Source of the DNA: Porogramme epimiltina
Taxonomy: Eukaryota; Basidiomycota; Agaricomycetes; Polyporales; Polyporaceae
Assembly (NCBI GenBank): GCA_900155495.1
Contig: FTLJ01000147.1
Span: forward strand, 1 to 64,000
Length of the DNA: 64,000 nt
Reading direction: 5' to 3'
Position 1 is the stretch's first letter, and each line of letters starts with the position of its first letter. Of the stretch, positions 23,064-33,877 are shown piece by piece. The notes under the pieces are model-generated. The model was not told where the DNA came from, did not search any database, and worked only from the letters and a program-made list of their open reading frames with translations. The translations under genes were made by a program, and so were the position numbers.

Positions 23064-25751
23064 TCACTCAGAGTCCGACGCCGAGCTCTCGTCTGAGCTC
23101 GACTCTGCGGAGGAGTGGTCGCTTGCAGCCTCCGCGGCAGCGCCGTTCGATGCTACACTGCCAGAGGGGTTGTCGAACGCCTTCAACCTCTCCTCTAGTG
23201 CACGGATCTTCTTCGTCTCCACGTCCTCATCCATACTCTTCCGCTTCAAACCGCCGGTACCGGTGCCCTTGCCCGTGCGAGGACGTTTTACAGGGGGTTT
23301 CAGCGGTCGGATGACAAAGTTGTAGAGCTTTGTCAGGACTGCGGCAGGAAGCGTGTCTATCTCCAGTTCGATCTCCTCAGTGCTCTGCACACCACTCGTC
23401 AGTCAGTTGTTCTGTAATGTTTCAACAAGGAGTGCTTACGTCTCGGATCTCCGGGACGCCCTCGTGGATAATCTGGATGACTTTCTCCAGCTTTGCGCCG
23501 TCGAGCTTGCCAATCGTGTCGCTGAGGTCCTTCTTCTGCTCGAAGGTGAGAACGTCGTCGTCGGTGATAGGCTTCTTGCCCTTCTTGCTGCCCTTGGGCG
23601 CAGGCGGGGCTTTCGTCTGCTTAGGTGCCGACTTTGACGACGACGCGGCTGGAGGGGCAGGTTTCTCCCGCTTCTCCTTCTTCTCCTTGTGCTTCTCCTT
23701 CCCGGTGCGCTTCAACGCTGCGAGGTTGTTCTTCATGCTCGCAATCTGGCTCTCCATATCTGCGATCATGCCCTCCATCCCTGCAAGAGACGAACAGAAG
23801 ATGAGACGGTGCGCGAGACAGGACATTGTTGGTACTCACGCGAGCGCTCGTCATCACTCTCATCCTCCTCCTCTTCCTCCTCGTCATCACTCGGTTCGTG
23901 CAAGCGGGGAACAGGCATGTTCTTCCACTTCTCTTCGAACAGATGCTGGAGGGACTTGCCCGATTCGTGGACGGGGTTGCCGGGAGGGTTGAATGTAAAG
24001 CAGTTCTTGATCATGAGGTTGAAGTCGTCACGGAACTTATCCGGTGTAGAGTACAGGCCGGCATCCAACTTCTTCTTCATCGTCGAGAGGTCCATGGGCT
24101 TCTTGATAAGCTTCGGATACTCGGGAATGCCCATCTTGATAGGGTCTAGATGATGCTTTATCAGTTATGTCAACAGTATCTTACGAGACACACACTGACC
24201 AACGGGCTCGTAGAATGCGTGCGCGATGTTGTAGTGTTGCTTCTGGTGAAGATCTTTCCACATCTTCTCGCAAAACTTCATCTGCTCAGCGAGAGCCGCG
24301 TTCTTCGGCGCCTTCGCTTTGCGTTGTTTACGGGGCGCTTCAGCATACGGGAGATCCTTCGGCGCAGGCGGATGAATCTCTCGCTTTGGACGGCCAGCGT
24401 TCGCAGCCTCCTCATTTCTCCGAAGAGGGGGGACGGTCGTGGAGGGACGACGCGCTGCCGCCTTCTTTGGAGGTGGCGGCGCAGGAGCGGGAGGAGACGT
24501 GACCTTCTTAGGCACAGGCGCCTTCGGCTGGAAAACCGTCAGGCATTTGCTATTGGCGATAGCACAATACAACACACCTCTTCGGGAGGGGGGATCTGCT
24601 TGATCTGCTTATCGAAGACTGCCTCAACCCTCTTTCCCATCGCGGTCACAGGATGATCCGGGCCGTTAAACTTCAGGCAGTTGCTGAAGATGAGACGGAC
24701 GTCGAAGACGAATTGGTCGGCATTGATGTACCGAGGATTGACAGGGTTGGGGTCCGGCTTCGTGGGGTTCGAAGCGGTGAGTTTCTTCTCGATAGTCGAG
24801 AAATCCATGGGACGTTTGACGATGGTAGGATAATGGGGAATCGCGAGGGCAACGGGATCGACAGGCAGATTGAAGGGGTTCGCATCCTTCAAACGCTTGA
24901 GAGTGCGAACCGTGGAGCAACAGAACCGCCATTGACCCATGGACAGGTTGGCAGGCCCAGTAGGCTCAGGAAGGTCGTCATGTACGGGAGGCGGTGAAGC
25001 GGAGGCTGGAGGTGGAGTACCGGTCTTCAGAACGAGATGAGAAAAGATAGATTAGTACGCCCATAGTGGCGCACAGGAGGCAAAATGTGCTTACATTCGC
25101 CAACGATGCCCTCTCAGCATCTGAGTACTTCCTCGCTCTCTTAGCCGGCGGGGGCTTATCATGATCATCATCATCGTTATTAGCATTCGTATTATTGTAT
25201 GGCGACGACGCGGCATGGGAGTCGACAGCGGTTTCACTCGAAGATACAGCAGCAGGTAGCGAGGGGGAGACCGGTGTCGCGATGGGCGACTCGTGCGTTT
25301 GTCCGTTAGGGAGACCGTTCGCCTTGCCACTCGTTTCCGACATCTCCACGTCCTCGCCCGGAACAGGCGCGTTTTCTTCAACCATCTTTACGTCTGGAAG
25401 GAGTTCCTCGGTCGGCGGAGGGGGCGTGCCGGCAGGGGGCGCGATAGGGATAGAACCTTGTTCACGATGAGCGCGAAAGGACGCGTCAAACGCGGAAATA
25501 CACGCACTAGGGTCTGCGGGCGTTGAGAGTTGAGGGACAGTGGACAGAGCGTCCAGCTTTTCGAGCTTTAGGGGGGCGGGCTCGTGTCGGGCGTCGCTTT
25601 CTTGCTCAGTGAAGTCGACGTCGATCTTGATGTCGTCAGTGAGGAGCGAGTGGTTGACGGGGGTGGCGGCTGAGTCTACAGTGGGCGAGTCGGGAGCAGA
25701 GACTGAGTCGAGGTGGACGCCGTTGAGGTTGGTGGAGAGCGCGTCGTGCAT
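23064..25751 (-). CDS. BDF1: BET family double-bromodomain protein Bdf1
   Basis: BET proteins read acetylated histone tails and recruit transcription machinery. The start at 25751 opens a long acidic, Pro-rich N-terminus ending in KPPPAKRARKYSDAERASL. Bromodomain 1 (24.5-24.95 kb) has YPTIVKRPMDFSTIEKKL and NCLKFNGPDHPV with the acetyl-lysine-binding Asn. Bromodomain 2 (23.9-24.3 kb) has YPKLIKKPMDLSTMKKKL and NCFTFNPPGNPV. A Lys-rich linker (KEKHKEKKEKREK) follows, then the ET/NET domain (FEQKKDLSDTIGKLDG... then EIELEIDTLPAAVLTKLYNF). The tail is acidic and Ser-rich, ending SASDSE. All three BET hallmarks occur in normal order. About six introns are present. A minus-strand TATA box lies 101 nt upstream. 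Confidence 0.95.
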
Positions 25752-25851
25752 CGTCGGACAAGACGCGTGACAGTCACGCAGGAGTGACAGGAGGGCAAAG
25801 GGAGCAGGTGAGATTTGGGGGGGCAGGAGATCCGAAGTTGGGCTAGAGGTC

Positions 25852-25857
25852 TTTATA
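25852..25857 (-). promoter_or_regulatory. TATA box of BDF1
   Basis: TATAAA reads on the minus strand about 101 nt upstream of the BDF1 ATG, inside the 233-bp gap after the WDR70 stop. Confidence 0.55.
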
Positions 25858-25984
25858 CGCTCAAGGAAATAAGGTTCGATCTCCCGCGTCCACAATTTCC
25901 TCCCTATCCCGCTTTCGCTCCCTTCCTCCCTGCCCTCCCCGCCCATGTCGCAGGCCCGCCCTCGCCCGCCGCATCGCCGCCGCC

Positions 25985-28746
25985 CTACTCCTTCTCCTCC
26001 TCCTGCTCGTCGTCGTCGGCGCGCGCAAAGACGGGCTCGGGCTGGTTTGCGCGCCAAGCTGAGTTTGAAAAAACAAGGTTCACACGTCAGCCATCACAGC
26101 CCGACGCCCAAACAGGGCCAAACATAGTCTGGCTCCATCAGGGTGGAAATTTTAGCGGACGCACCAGCAGTCCAGACGGGGTTCTCGTCCGCCGTCGCCG
26201 CCAGCTTGAGGAGCGCCTCGCGCGGCTGTGGAGAGCGCAGAAGTCAGTGCACCGTCGCCCCAGCATGCATCGCAGGAGGGAGGAACGTCGTGGGGAGAGG
26301 GGAAGATGGGAAGGGCGGGAGAGACGGAGACTGGGCCAGATTTGGGTGCGCGGGCCTGATCCGGGTAGCAACGCGTCTTTGGCGTGTCACAACGGCAACC
26401 GCCCACGAGCCGACTCCGCTCTGATTGGAGCATTCCAGGGGCCCAGCCCAGTACGCGATATCGTCCCCAACGTCCCCCTCGACGAGCTCGACCGCCTGTC
26501 CGTCCCCGGACGCCCTTGCGGCGTCCGCGACCCCTCCGACCACAACGCTATCCGATAGATAGATGGAGGATAACCTCTGATGTCAGCGATGGAAGACGGG
26601 TGTGATATCGGCATGAAGCGAGCACAACACAAAGCCCGCGCTGAACAAGGCAGGAGGTAGGAGTACGTACGTCTTCGTCTCTTGTCGTGTCCCGGACCAG
26701 ATTCTGGACGACATGTTGTGTCGCGCTCGCTCCCACGCGTCCTCCCCGTCCGGGACCAGTCACTGGCAGCTCTGGCCGTCGACTCTTCCGCGGGTCCATC
26801 CGCTCCTTCTCGCGCTTGCGCTTGGTGCTGCGTCCAACCTCGCTGTCCCGGAACATAGGCAGAGCGTGTGGCGTAATGATGGTCGGGGCGGCCACCGCAT
26901 CTGACATGTCTTCGATCGTGGCCTTCCGTGGTGGTCCTTTGTTCAAAAGAAGCTTTGCACCATTCAACGACATATCCGGCGAGTAAAGCACACATATTTG
27001 TCCGTTCGAGAGCCCAGTGACGACCTGTACTCGGGGAGCAAGTAAGTCGTTAAGCCAACGATCCTTTCACGATATGGAGCAACAAACCTGGTTGATCTTC
27101 GAATGCCAAAATACTTTGACTGGCGTAGTGTCTACCTCAAGGTCCTTGATCGTCTCCAAAGTGTCCTTTTTTAAGAACATGAGGTGTCCCTTGCCACCCT
27201 TGCTCGACGCGCCGGCCCCCGTGACAATGTACTTGTTGTCGGGGCTGAAGATGGCATTCGTTTGTGGGTAGAGTGTTGTGAGACCCGTGCGAACAATAAG
27301 AGGCTTCTTGAAGGACCTCAGATCCCACACTGATCAGACTATCAGCGCAGGCGTGGACCTTGCACAGAATAAAACGTACACTTGACGGTATCATCGCCAC
27401 CGCGAGTGAGGACCGTTCGCCCGTCGACGGAGAACACCAACGATCCCGTTTCAGATCCCTTCACATGGGCTCCCTCGATCGTCATACTCGGTCGTACGAA
27501 GTTTGACTTGGTCTGCCACATGTGAAGTGCGCCATCCGTGCAAGCTGTCCGGGGCCGAGTTAACACACAACCGAGTGAGGTAAATGACATTACGCGTACC
27601 TCCACCTATCAGGCTACCATCTTGAGAGTACGCGCACGCATTGACCTTGGTGCGTGCGCCACGTTCCTTCGACTTCACAACAATCACCGTTTTCTGCTTC
27701 CGTTTGTTCTCAACATCCCAAATACTAGACCTGAATCAGTATGGCGGAGATTTGGAAGGGTGGATACAAGCGCACCGGATAGTCGAATCAACGGAGCTTG
27801 TGATGAATGTTTGAGAGTCCTTCGGATGCCACGCGCATGAAGTCAGCTCCGCAACATGGCCCCTATGCACCTATGAGCACAAAGCGACACATAGCCTCTC
27901 ATGAGAACTTACGCTGTGTTTTTCATGTCCCGAATGTACGGGTCGCCCTTGATATAGGTGGCCCTGCCAGTCAGGTCAGACTGCCCGCTTGAAAACGAAG
28001 AGTTGAGAGACGCACAGCTCCTCACCGTCACGATTATACATCTTAGCTTGTGTCGTACCGGAGATGGCCAAGAACTGCTGCCCGTCGTTGGAAAACTTGA
28101 GGTCATGGATCTGCGACAGGACCGACCCGCGGAAATTAATTCGCCATCCCGTCCGAACGAGCTATAAGAAGGCGCACATAGTAAGAGCCGGCAGGTTCCC
28201 AAGTCTTGAATGGCTTACACCTCCAATCCATCCCACCAAAGTCCCACAGTTTGCAGTCATAATCATGGGAACCGGACGCGATTCGCGCGCCCGAAGGATC
28301 CATCGCGAGGGCGGAGACCACCTTAGTGTGGTCTTTCAGAATCAGCTCATGAGAGATGGGGAACAACGCGTCTTCCGACTCGTCTTCGGACGCATCAAAC
28401 TCGGGTTCTTCGTCCACCGCTGCGTCGTGACCTCTACTCGGAGGGGGAGGGGGACCGACGTCGTCCGGGTCGAACTCCGGTTCTTCCGGCTGGGGTTGTT
28501 GGGTTACAGCGGAACTAGGGCCGGGATGAAAGGTATCTGCCGAAGGCACTGCAGCTGCAGCTGCAGGAGATGAAATGCCGCCCTATGACACCTTTCAGCA
28601 TCACCCGGAAAGACCTCTCCTAGGGTAACACTTACAGTCTCGTCCCTCTTGTTCTTCTCAAATCGTTTGGGGTCTAGCTGGCGTTGCGTCTTTTGTTTGC
28701 CAAAGCCAGCTATCCCCATCGCGGCCATGATATCCATGTCGTCCAT
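25985..28746 (-). CDS. WD40 repeat protein, WDR70 family
   Basis: WDR70 is a nuclear WD40 protein; its relatives have been tied to histone H2B ubiquitination and DNA repair. It starts MDDMDIMAAMGIAGFGKQKT at 28746, followed by acidic, Pro-rich sequence and then WD repeats (HELILKDHTKVVSALAMDPS, SGSHDYDCKLWDFGGMDW, TRGGDDTVK, VWDLRSFKKP). The family tail reads STKRKREKERMDPRKSRRPE then LPVTGPGRGGRVGAS. That exon does not end at its first stop: its donor after DTTRDED (26671) joins in frame to an exon at 26165-26225 reading PREALLKLAATADENPVWTA. A last exon at 25985-26058 gives AWRANQPEPVFA and ends in an acidic tail. This restores the conserved WDR70 C-terminus and implies a 445-nt intron (26226-26670), long for this genome. 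Confidence 0.9.
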
Positions 28747-29037
28747 GATGCACCACGTTGCCTCTAGCAGAGAGTTGGAAATGAGCGAGAGAGAGCGAGA
28801 ACAAGGCCAGGAGGTTCATTCGTGCCTCTGACCGCACCGCGTTTCCTCGCCACACGCGCGCCTAATATGGCTTACGTGTGTATCGCGGTTTGCCGATACG
28901 CGCCCCTTTTGAACGCATAGACGCTGAGGTGCGCCCCTCAGCCCAACAGCCACAACGGGTCCTCGGAGTGGTCAGGTCCCCCTGGTGCATTCTACCCTGC
29001 TCTTGCTTATTGAACGTCGTTTTTCAGCCATTGTATC
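28747..29037. promoter_or_regulatory. Divergent promoter WDR70 / unknown gene
   Basis: A 291-bp gap between two outward-facing start codons. No distinct element recognised. Confidence 0.45.
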
Positions 29038-29715
29038 ATGCTGAAGCGTCAACGCTCCTCTCCATCCTTCATCCCGGATGTTTGCCCATCCCCCGAGCCG
29101 CCGATCGACGCATACGAACGGATGGTCAAGCGCAGGAGACAAGTGGCTCCCCCCCATATGCGACTATTGGACAAAGGAAAGGGACTCTGGGTGGAGGGGG
29201 ATAGCGATGGGGAAGAAGAAATGGAGAGTGGAGAGCGGAGCGAGGGCGGCCGAGCGATATCCGAGCAGGCCCAACGGCTTGAACAAGCTGGGGAATACAA
29301 GCATGTGAACACCCTTCTACACGACCTACACGCCGAACAGAGGCATCGTGCGCTCTTTTCCTCCTCTCCACACTGCCAGATGTCGCCATTCGACCAGGAC
29401 CCCGAGTTCAACCCATCCTTCGCCGCCCCTCCGCATAAATTAGCCTCAAGTCCTTCGCACCCTACACCCCATCACCACATTGCTCGTGAAGCGCAAGGAC
29501 TCACGCCTTCGTTCACTATTTCCATACCATCACAGGATCCAGAGCCTGTGGATTTTACTGAGGTCCAGCGTGTAACACAGACATATCAGGACACGAATAG
29601 GTACATGCGCCAACTTCAGATCATTCTATTCTCGTACGCCTAACCCACTTTCTCCAGACTCCTTGGGAGCGCCTTCTTAAACCGCAGACGGACCCAAGAG
29701 GACCGAGGATCATAG
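29038..29715 (+). CDS. Unknown basic/Ser-Pro-rich protein
   Basis: I do not recognise this protein. Exon 1 (29038-29600) begins MLKRQRSSPSFIPDV, with a KRRR nuclear-localisation-like patch near residue 30 and an acidic stretch (DSDGEEEMES) near 60. A helical segment (EQAQRLEQAGEYKHVNTLLH) follows, then disordered His/Pro/Ser sequence. Reading straight on ends in IILFSYA, but a 57-nt intron (29601-29657) joins in frame to LLGSAFLNRRRTQEDRGS with the stop at 29713-29715. The spliced version keeps an amphipathic C-terminal helix from FTEVQRVTQTYQDTNRLL onward and is preferred. The product is about 206 residues, probably nuclear. It shares a promoter gap with WDR70, which says little about function. 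Confidence 0.65.
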
Positions 29716-30061
29716 AGAAGTGCTGAATCTTCCTCATGTGTAGCGCTGTTCCAGTCCGGCATCCTTCCATCGTGCTCTCTCGTGTATACCTCTCGCTCCG
29801 TGGTCATCGCCCTTCGCATCGCCCCTCGGACTGTCCCCGCTTTCCTATATCGTATTCCCATCTGTATTTTACCAGCACACCCTCGGATCACGTCATGTAT
29901 ACCGCTGTCAAGTCATTGCCCCCAGAATGCTTACATCCGCACGCAAATGCACTCTCATGGAAATCTATGGAACAACACCCAACAAGATCGGCCCGAACTG
30001 GTCCTATCTTATGCTCTTTTGCTGTGATGTTTGGGAAGCTGTAGGCTCGACGGCGTGTCCT
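29716..30061. other. Convergent 3' flanks, unknown gene and YFH1
   Basis: Facing 3' ends. Small frames here lack domains or splice partners. No gene seen. Confidence 0.45.
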
Positions 30062-30809
30062 TCAAAATACTCTGGTGGACACATTGGCTATGTCTAGGTC
30101 GACTTTCCGCCCGAAAGCATCACTCAACTCCTGGTTGAGAAGGTCACTCATTGGTCGGCCATCCCGCGAATAGACCCAGTCGTCCTGTTCGAGAACGTAG
30201 TCGTAGCGCTTCGGCCCACTAAAACGGTGTCAAGGAAGGTTGGAGGCAGTGAGATGGAAGTCTGCGCACCTGAACGGCGAGGACAGCCATATCTGTTTAT
30301 TTGGGGGCTGCTTGTTAATGACGTACGTTCCATTGGTACCCAACTTCAATGTTAAGACGCCACTCTATCGCCCCAACGCCGAGAACGCTGTGAGGCTCGG
30401 AGCGGAAACAGGCAGTTCATTCGGACACGTACCCCATATTCTACCTCGTACCCTGGGTCAGCCACTTCATCTATCAAATCCTCTAATGACTCCAAGAGTC
30501 TGTCCATGGTCGCATCAGAGTACTGGTGGTATTGTTCGATAGGGAGGTCGCTGCGCAAGTGAAATAGGGTCATGAGTGAACACCGCAGTACGCCAAGTGA
30601 GTCGCTCTTGTGTCAGCAGACCTGTGCTTCACCTGCGGAGGTGGTGTCGCGAAGTGCCGGCGTGTGCGTTGCGCCGCTAGTGATGGTGTTCGCTGGAGGG
30701 GCGATGCCTGTGGAAGTCGGTGCAAAGCTCGAAGTGCTCCTGTACACGGTGCGTGCCGTGCGGCCGACACATTCCGTGTGGTAGATTTGAGGACGTTGCG
30801 AAAAGTCAT
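30062..30809 (-). CDS. YFH1: Frataxin
   Basis: Frataxin acts in the mitochondrial matrix on the cysteine desulfurase complex that builds iron-sulfur clusters. The start at 30809 gives a basic presequence ([19 protein letters not shown] ... [10 protein letters not shown]). An intron then leads to [19 protein letters not shown] and the acidic helix [20 protein letters not shown]. The beta sheet follows: [36 protein letters not shown] and DDWVYSRDG. The C-terminal helix is [14 protein letters not shown]. All frataxin landmarks are in order, including the [10 protein letters not shown] strand. Three introns are evident. The stop is at 30062-30064. A double TTAGGG element sits 119 bp upstream. Confidence 0.95.
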
Positions 30810-30927
30810 GTTGCAAGTTATTAGATGAAAGCAGCAGATGAGACCTTATAGCATAGGAAAGGTAGGAAGCAGAACGGAGACAAGAGTGCTCGGATAGGTG
30901 GAAACTGCATTGCGGTTGGCAATTGTC

Positions 30928-30939
30928 TTAGGGTTAGGG
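30928..30939 (+). promoter_or_regulatory. Two tandem TTAGGG units upstream of YFH1
   Basis: TTAGGGTTAGGG occurs in the 286-bp gap between the rhodanese stop and the frataxin start. Telobox-like pairs of this type bind Myb-domain factors (Tbf1/Teb1 kind) in some fungal promoters. A role here is an inference from position alone. Confidence 0.35.
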
Positions 30940-31095
30940 GCAACATTCAGGCATAATGTCGTCAGTCTCAGACGCGGTCGCGCAAGGATGCCTCAAGAGT
31001 CGCAATGAGGGCACGAAAGCGCTTTGCAAGACGTGGAGACGCGGCTTATAGCAGGGTTTCGCTGAATGGAATGGCTTGATAAACAAGATACAACT

Positions 31096-31720
31096 CTATG
31101 CAGCCTTTCCCTTCCCTTCCCGCTCGGTCCACTCCAGCCACGAGCCCTTATAGTTGAGGATGCTAGCAATGCAATTGAGAATGAGACGACAGTAAGCATT
31201 CAAACCACTCACTTTGTGTAGCCATTCCTCTTGGCAACGTCAGACGCAGTGGTGGACCGTTTACCGCTTCGGCAGTAGAAGGTGACCTCCTGGTCCTTTC
31301 GGGGCTTCTCAAACCCGAACTTCTCCTTGAACTCGGCCGCAGAGAGGTTCAAGGAGGCGGGGAGAACAGACAAAGGTAGGTTCACGGCTGACGGGATAGA
31401 ACCCTGGAGCACTTCGTCAGGCTCGCGGACGTCGATCAAGTATTTGTCCTATGGGCCTGTCAGTGAAAGCAATGGTACGCCATGATGCAGGCACATACAG
31501 GGCTTGGTTGGGACGTTTTGGGTTTTAACTCCTCGTATGTGATGACCTTCGCGTCCCAGTCGCGTTTCAGGGCGTTCGCTGCCTCGAAGGCCTCTTTGCG
31601 GCTAGCCGAGGAAGACGATTCGTAACGGACTGGCCGGAACGCGAAACGGGGAGAGATCATGGACGTCCTTGCAGGACCAGTTGCGCGAACAACAGACGTG
31701 GTGATGGTGAGACGAAGCAT
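31096..31720 (-). CDS. Mitochondrial single-domain rhodanese
   Basis: Predicted thiosulfate sulfurtransferase of the yeast Rdl1/Rdl2 kind, moving sulfane sulfur through an active-site cysteine. The start at 31720 (MLRLTITTSVVRATG) gives an Arg/Ser-rich presequence; a codon at 31732 is TTG and is not a credible start. The rhodanese domain reads ITYEELKPK, then DKYLIDVREPDEVLQGSIPS, and the active loop is YCRSGKRS with Cys first and Arg last. It ends GSWLEWTEREGKGKAA. Three exons; the last junction uses a GCTAG acceptor and rebuilds YTNILNYKG. It lies next to frataxin in the same orientation, 286 bp away. Confidence 0.9.
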
Positions 31721-32783
31721 TTGGCAAGACAATGGTGACAGAGTCTGTCGACGTGGGGGCTGTTGGGACGATGCAACGATGTCCGTGGCTGGACGTATAA
31801 GTGCTACTTTATTCCGAATGACAATCCGAATTGCTCAAGTCACGCACTTATGGCGCGTTGTCATAAAAGCGCCCGAAGGGTGACAACAGGCGTCAGGTGC
31901 ACGTGATGAATGATTCAAGACGTGCCGGCCGAAGAGTGATGAGAGCATTTTTGCGATTGGCTGGGCACAATTGCCTCAACGGATCCCCACTTCCCCCCTT
32001 CTCTCTCCTCCCCCACCATCTCCCCCTCCCTCACTCCCTTCCCTTGTCCGTGCCGCGATGAGTCTCCACCTTCCCAATGACTCTTGATTCCCTTCATTCC
32101 TCCTCTCACCTCCCACCTGAGGCTCTCGAACGAGTGGGAGCGTAGTTCTCAACAAGCTCGTTCGAACCTCCCGTCATCGTCCTCGTCCCACAATACTCCC
32201 CTTGGTCTTTCGTCGACGCACTTCCGTTCGATGTAACCCCTACTCCCATCTCCTCGGATGGCTTGCTCGACTATCTCTCGTAGGCAGAGCGATATCGCTT
32301 TCGCCCCCAAGCTTGATAACATGCCATAGCACCCACTGAGCAGGGATGTGCGAGCGTAGTTCTCTGAAGCGTCTCTGTTCGCGTGGTTCAGGTGCGTCCA
32401 TGCCTAACATCTATCATAGGACCACATTCCATTGGCAGATCATTCTATCAACACACGGTTGTCCCGATAGCCTTGCTTTTCCTCCCTCCTAGATGATACG
32501 TTTCGTAGGTATACCGTCGCGTCAATATCCACCTCACGATATCGACTGACCCTTGTCTTCCTTCCTAGAGACCGTCGGCCACGAACACGACACAGCTTCC
32601 CGTCCCCTAGTTCGCACGATGTGCGCAGGCTGGTTGCTTTGGTTGTGTTTGGTCACCTTCGGCAACGGCCGTCACCGCCACTTTCACTGGCCGCTTCTGC
32701 CCCCCTCCCCGGACTGCGGTCGCCAACCCTTCTCAACTTGGTTCCACCACTACCCGCCTGAACCTCCGTCTACGACTCCAGCC
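31721..32783. other. Promoter and long leader of the copper transporter gene
   Basis: A gap of about 1.06 kb between divergent genes. The part from about 31990 on is pyrimidine-rich and contains several GTAGGT/CTAG-like splice signals, so a spliced 5' UTR for the copper transporter is plausible. No separate gene is supported. Confidence 0.45.
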
Positions 32784-33421
32784 ATGTCTGACATGATGAT
32801 ACCATGGCTTCATTTCACCTCAGGCGATAACCTGCTTTTTGAAGCTTGGCACCCATCATCGCCTGGTGCTATCGCCGGGGCTTGTATCGGACTGGCCCTT
32901 CTTGCCATCTTCGAGAGATGGATCAGTGCTGTACGCGGGATGTTAGATGTGAAATGGAGAAAGAGGTTCGTGCCTTCATCCCAACATCTTGGCGATGTCC
33001 TGACCGGACACGCCGTTAGTGCCTTGGCGGTGATGTCCTCTACGTCCCGAACGGATCGCCCCTCTTCGGACGAGGGCACCGACTCCTCCAAATGTCACTC
33101 GGCCATTGAGGAGGTCAATGCTGGCCCGTCGTCGTCAACTTCATCCCCTCCGCCGCATCGAGGCAACAGGAGTTACCCGCCCTTTATCGCTTCCCACGAC
33201 CTTCCACGCGGTGCGATCTTCGCATTCCAGGCGCTGCTTTACTATATCTTGATGCTTGTGGTCATGTGAGTATCTGAAATGCGCCAAGCCGTTTCGCTCC
33301 GAGCTGAAAAAAGTTTTTTCTCAGGACTTTCCAAGCGGCATATCTCATCTCCATCGTTGCCGGATTGATGATCGGGGAGGTACTCTTCGGTCGTTTCAGC
33401 GGTGCTCGGGCTCACATTTGA
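32784..33421 (+). CDS. CTR family copper transporter
   Basis: CTR proteins form trimeric Cu(I) channels in plasma or vacuolar membrane. The start at 32784 gives a short Met-bearing N-terminus (MSDMMIPWLHFTSGDN) and then LLFEAWHPSS before TM1 (AIAGACIGLALLAIFERW). An in-frame ATG at 32619 would add a hydrophobic stretch and is an alternative. A long Ser/Pro-rich cytosolic loop leads to TM2 (AFQALLYYILMLVVM), which holds the Met-x3-Met channel motif. A 74-nt intron splits the Met codon at the end of TM2. TM3 (FQAAYLISIVAGLMIGEVLF) carries GxxxG. The protein ends GRFSGARAHI with the stop at 33419-33421. All CTR hallmarks are present. The N-terminus has few Met residues, closer to the Ctr2/vacuolar style, so location is uncertain. 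Confidence 0.88.
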
Positions 33422-33877
33422 CCTGCGACCGAACACGATACGATGACGCCGTGCATACTAGCAATTGAATGTGTAATGTAGGGGATGAAAGCGATATTTA
33501 ACTATAGTTGGTGTTCATTGAAGCTACGTTCGTGTGAGGCTAGTGTGATTAGATTTGAGGAAGCCCAATGCCGAAGGTTGACAGCGAAGTCAGGCGATAC
33601 ATTTGTACCATCTGCCACCAGTGGCACGTTGGTACGACGCGAATTTACCCTGTATCCAGGACCTGATCCGGGCAGCCGACCAGGGACACAGCGGTTGTGC
33701 CACCAGGTTGACCGACCAAACTGTCGCACACAATGAAGAAAACTTTTTCACCGTACGCGCTCACCGGACCTCCTCCTCCTGGGAGCAGCATTTAAAGGCC
33801 TCCCTTCCTTCTTCCACCTTCAACCCACGCCCCACCATCTGCGGTTCCTTTCGAGCGGTCACTTTCCTCGAGTCAAA
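33422..33877. promoter_or_regulatory. Gap between CTR and BIM1-like genes
   Basis: 456 bp in a head-to-tail arrangement. It holds the CTR 3' UTR and the BIM1-like promoter with a TATA-like box at 33791-33796. I could not assign a copper-response element by eye. Confidence 0.5.
33791..33796 (+). promoter_or_regulatory. TATA-like box of the BIM1-like gene
   Basis: TTTAAA sits 87 nt upstream of the ATG at 33878, followed by a pyrimidine-rich leader. Confidence 0.5.

Noticed and set aside
26244..26543. Minus-strand frame MVGGVADAARASGDGQAVEL
   Set aside because: It falls wholly within the WDR70 terminal intron; joining 26671 to 26225 restores the conserved tail, so this frame is not needed as an exon.
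31721..31732. Upstream start of the rhodanese frame
   Set aside because: The codon at 31732 is TTG, and an ATG four codons on starts a good presequence. The same problem applies to the frame before the CTR gene (TTG at 32553).
32120..32185. tRNA-like B-box (GTTCGAACCTC)
   Set aside because: No matching A-box or acceptor stem could be paired around it, so it is not a tRNA gene.
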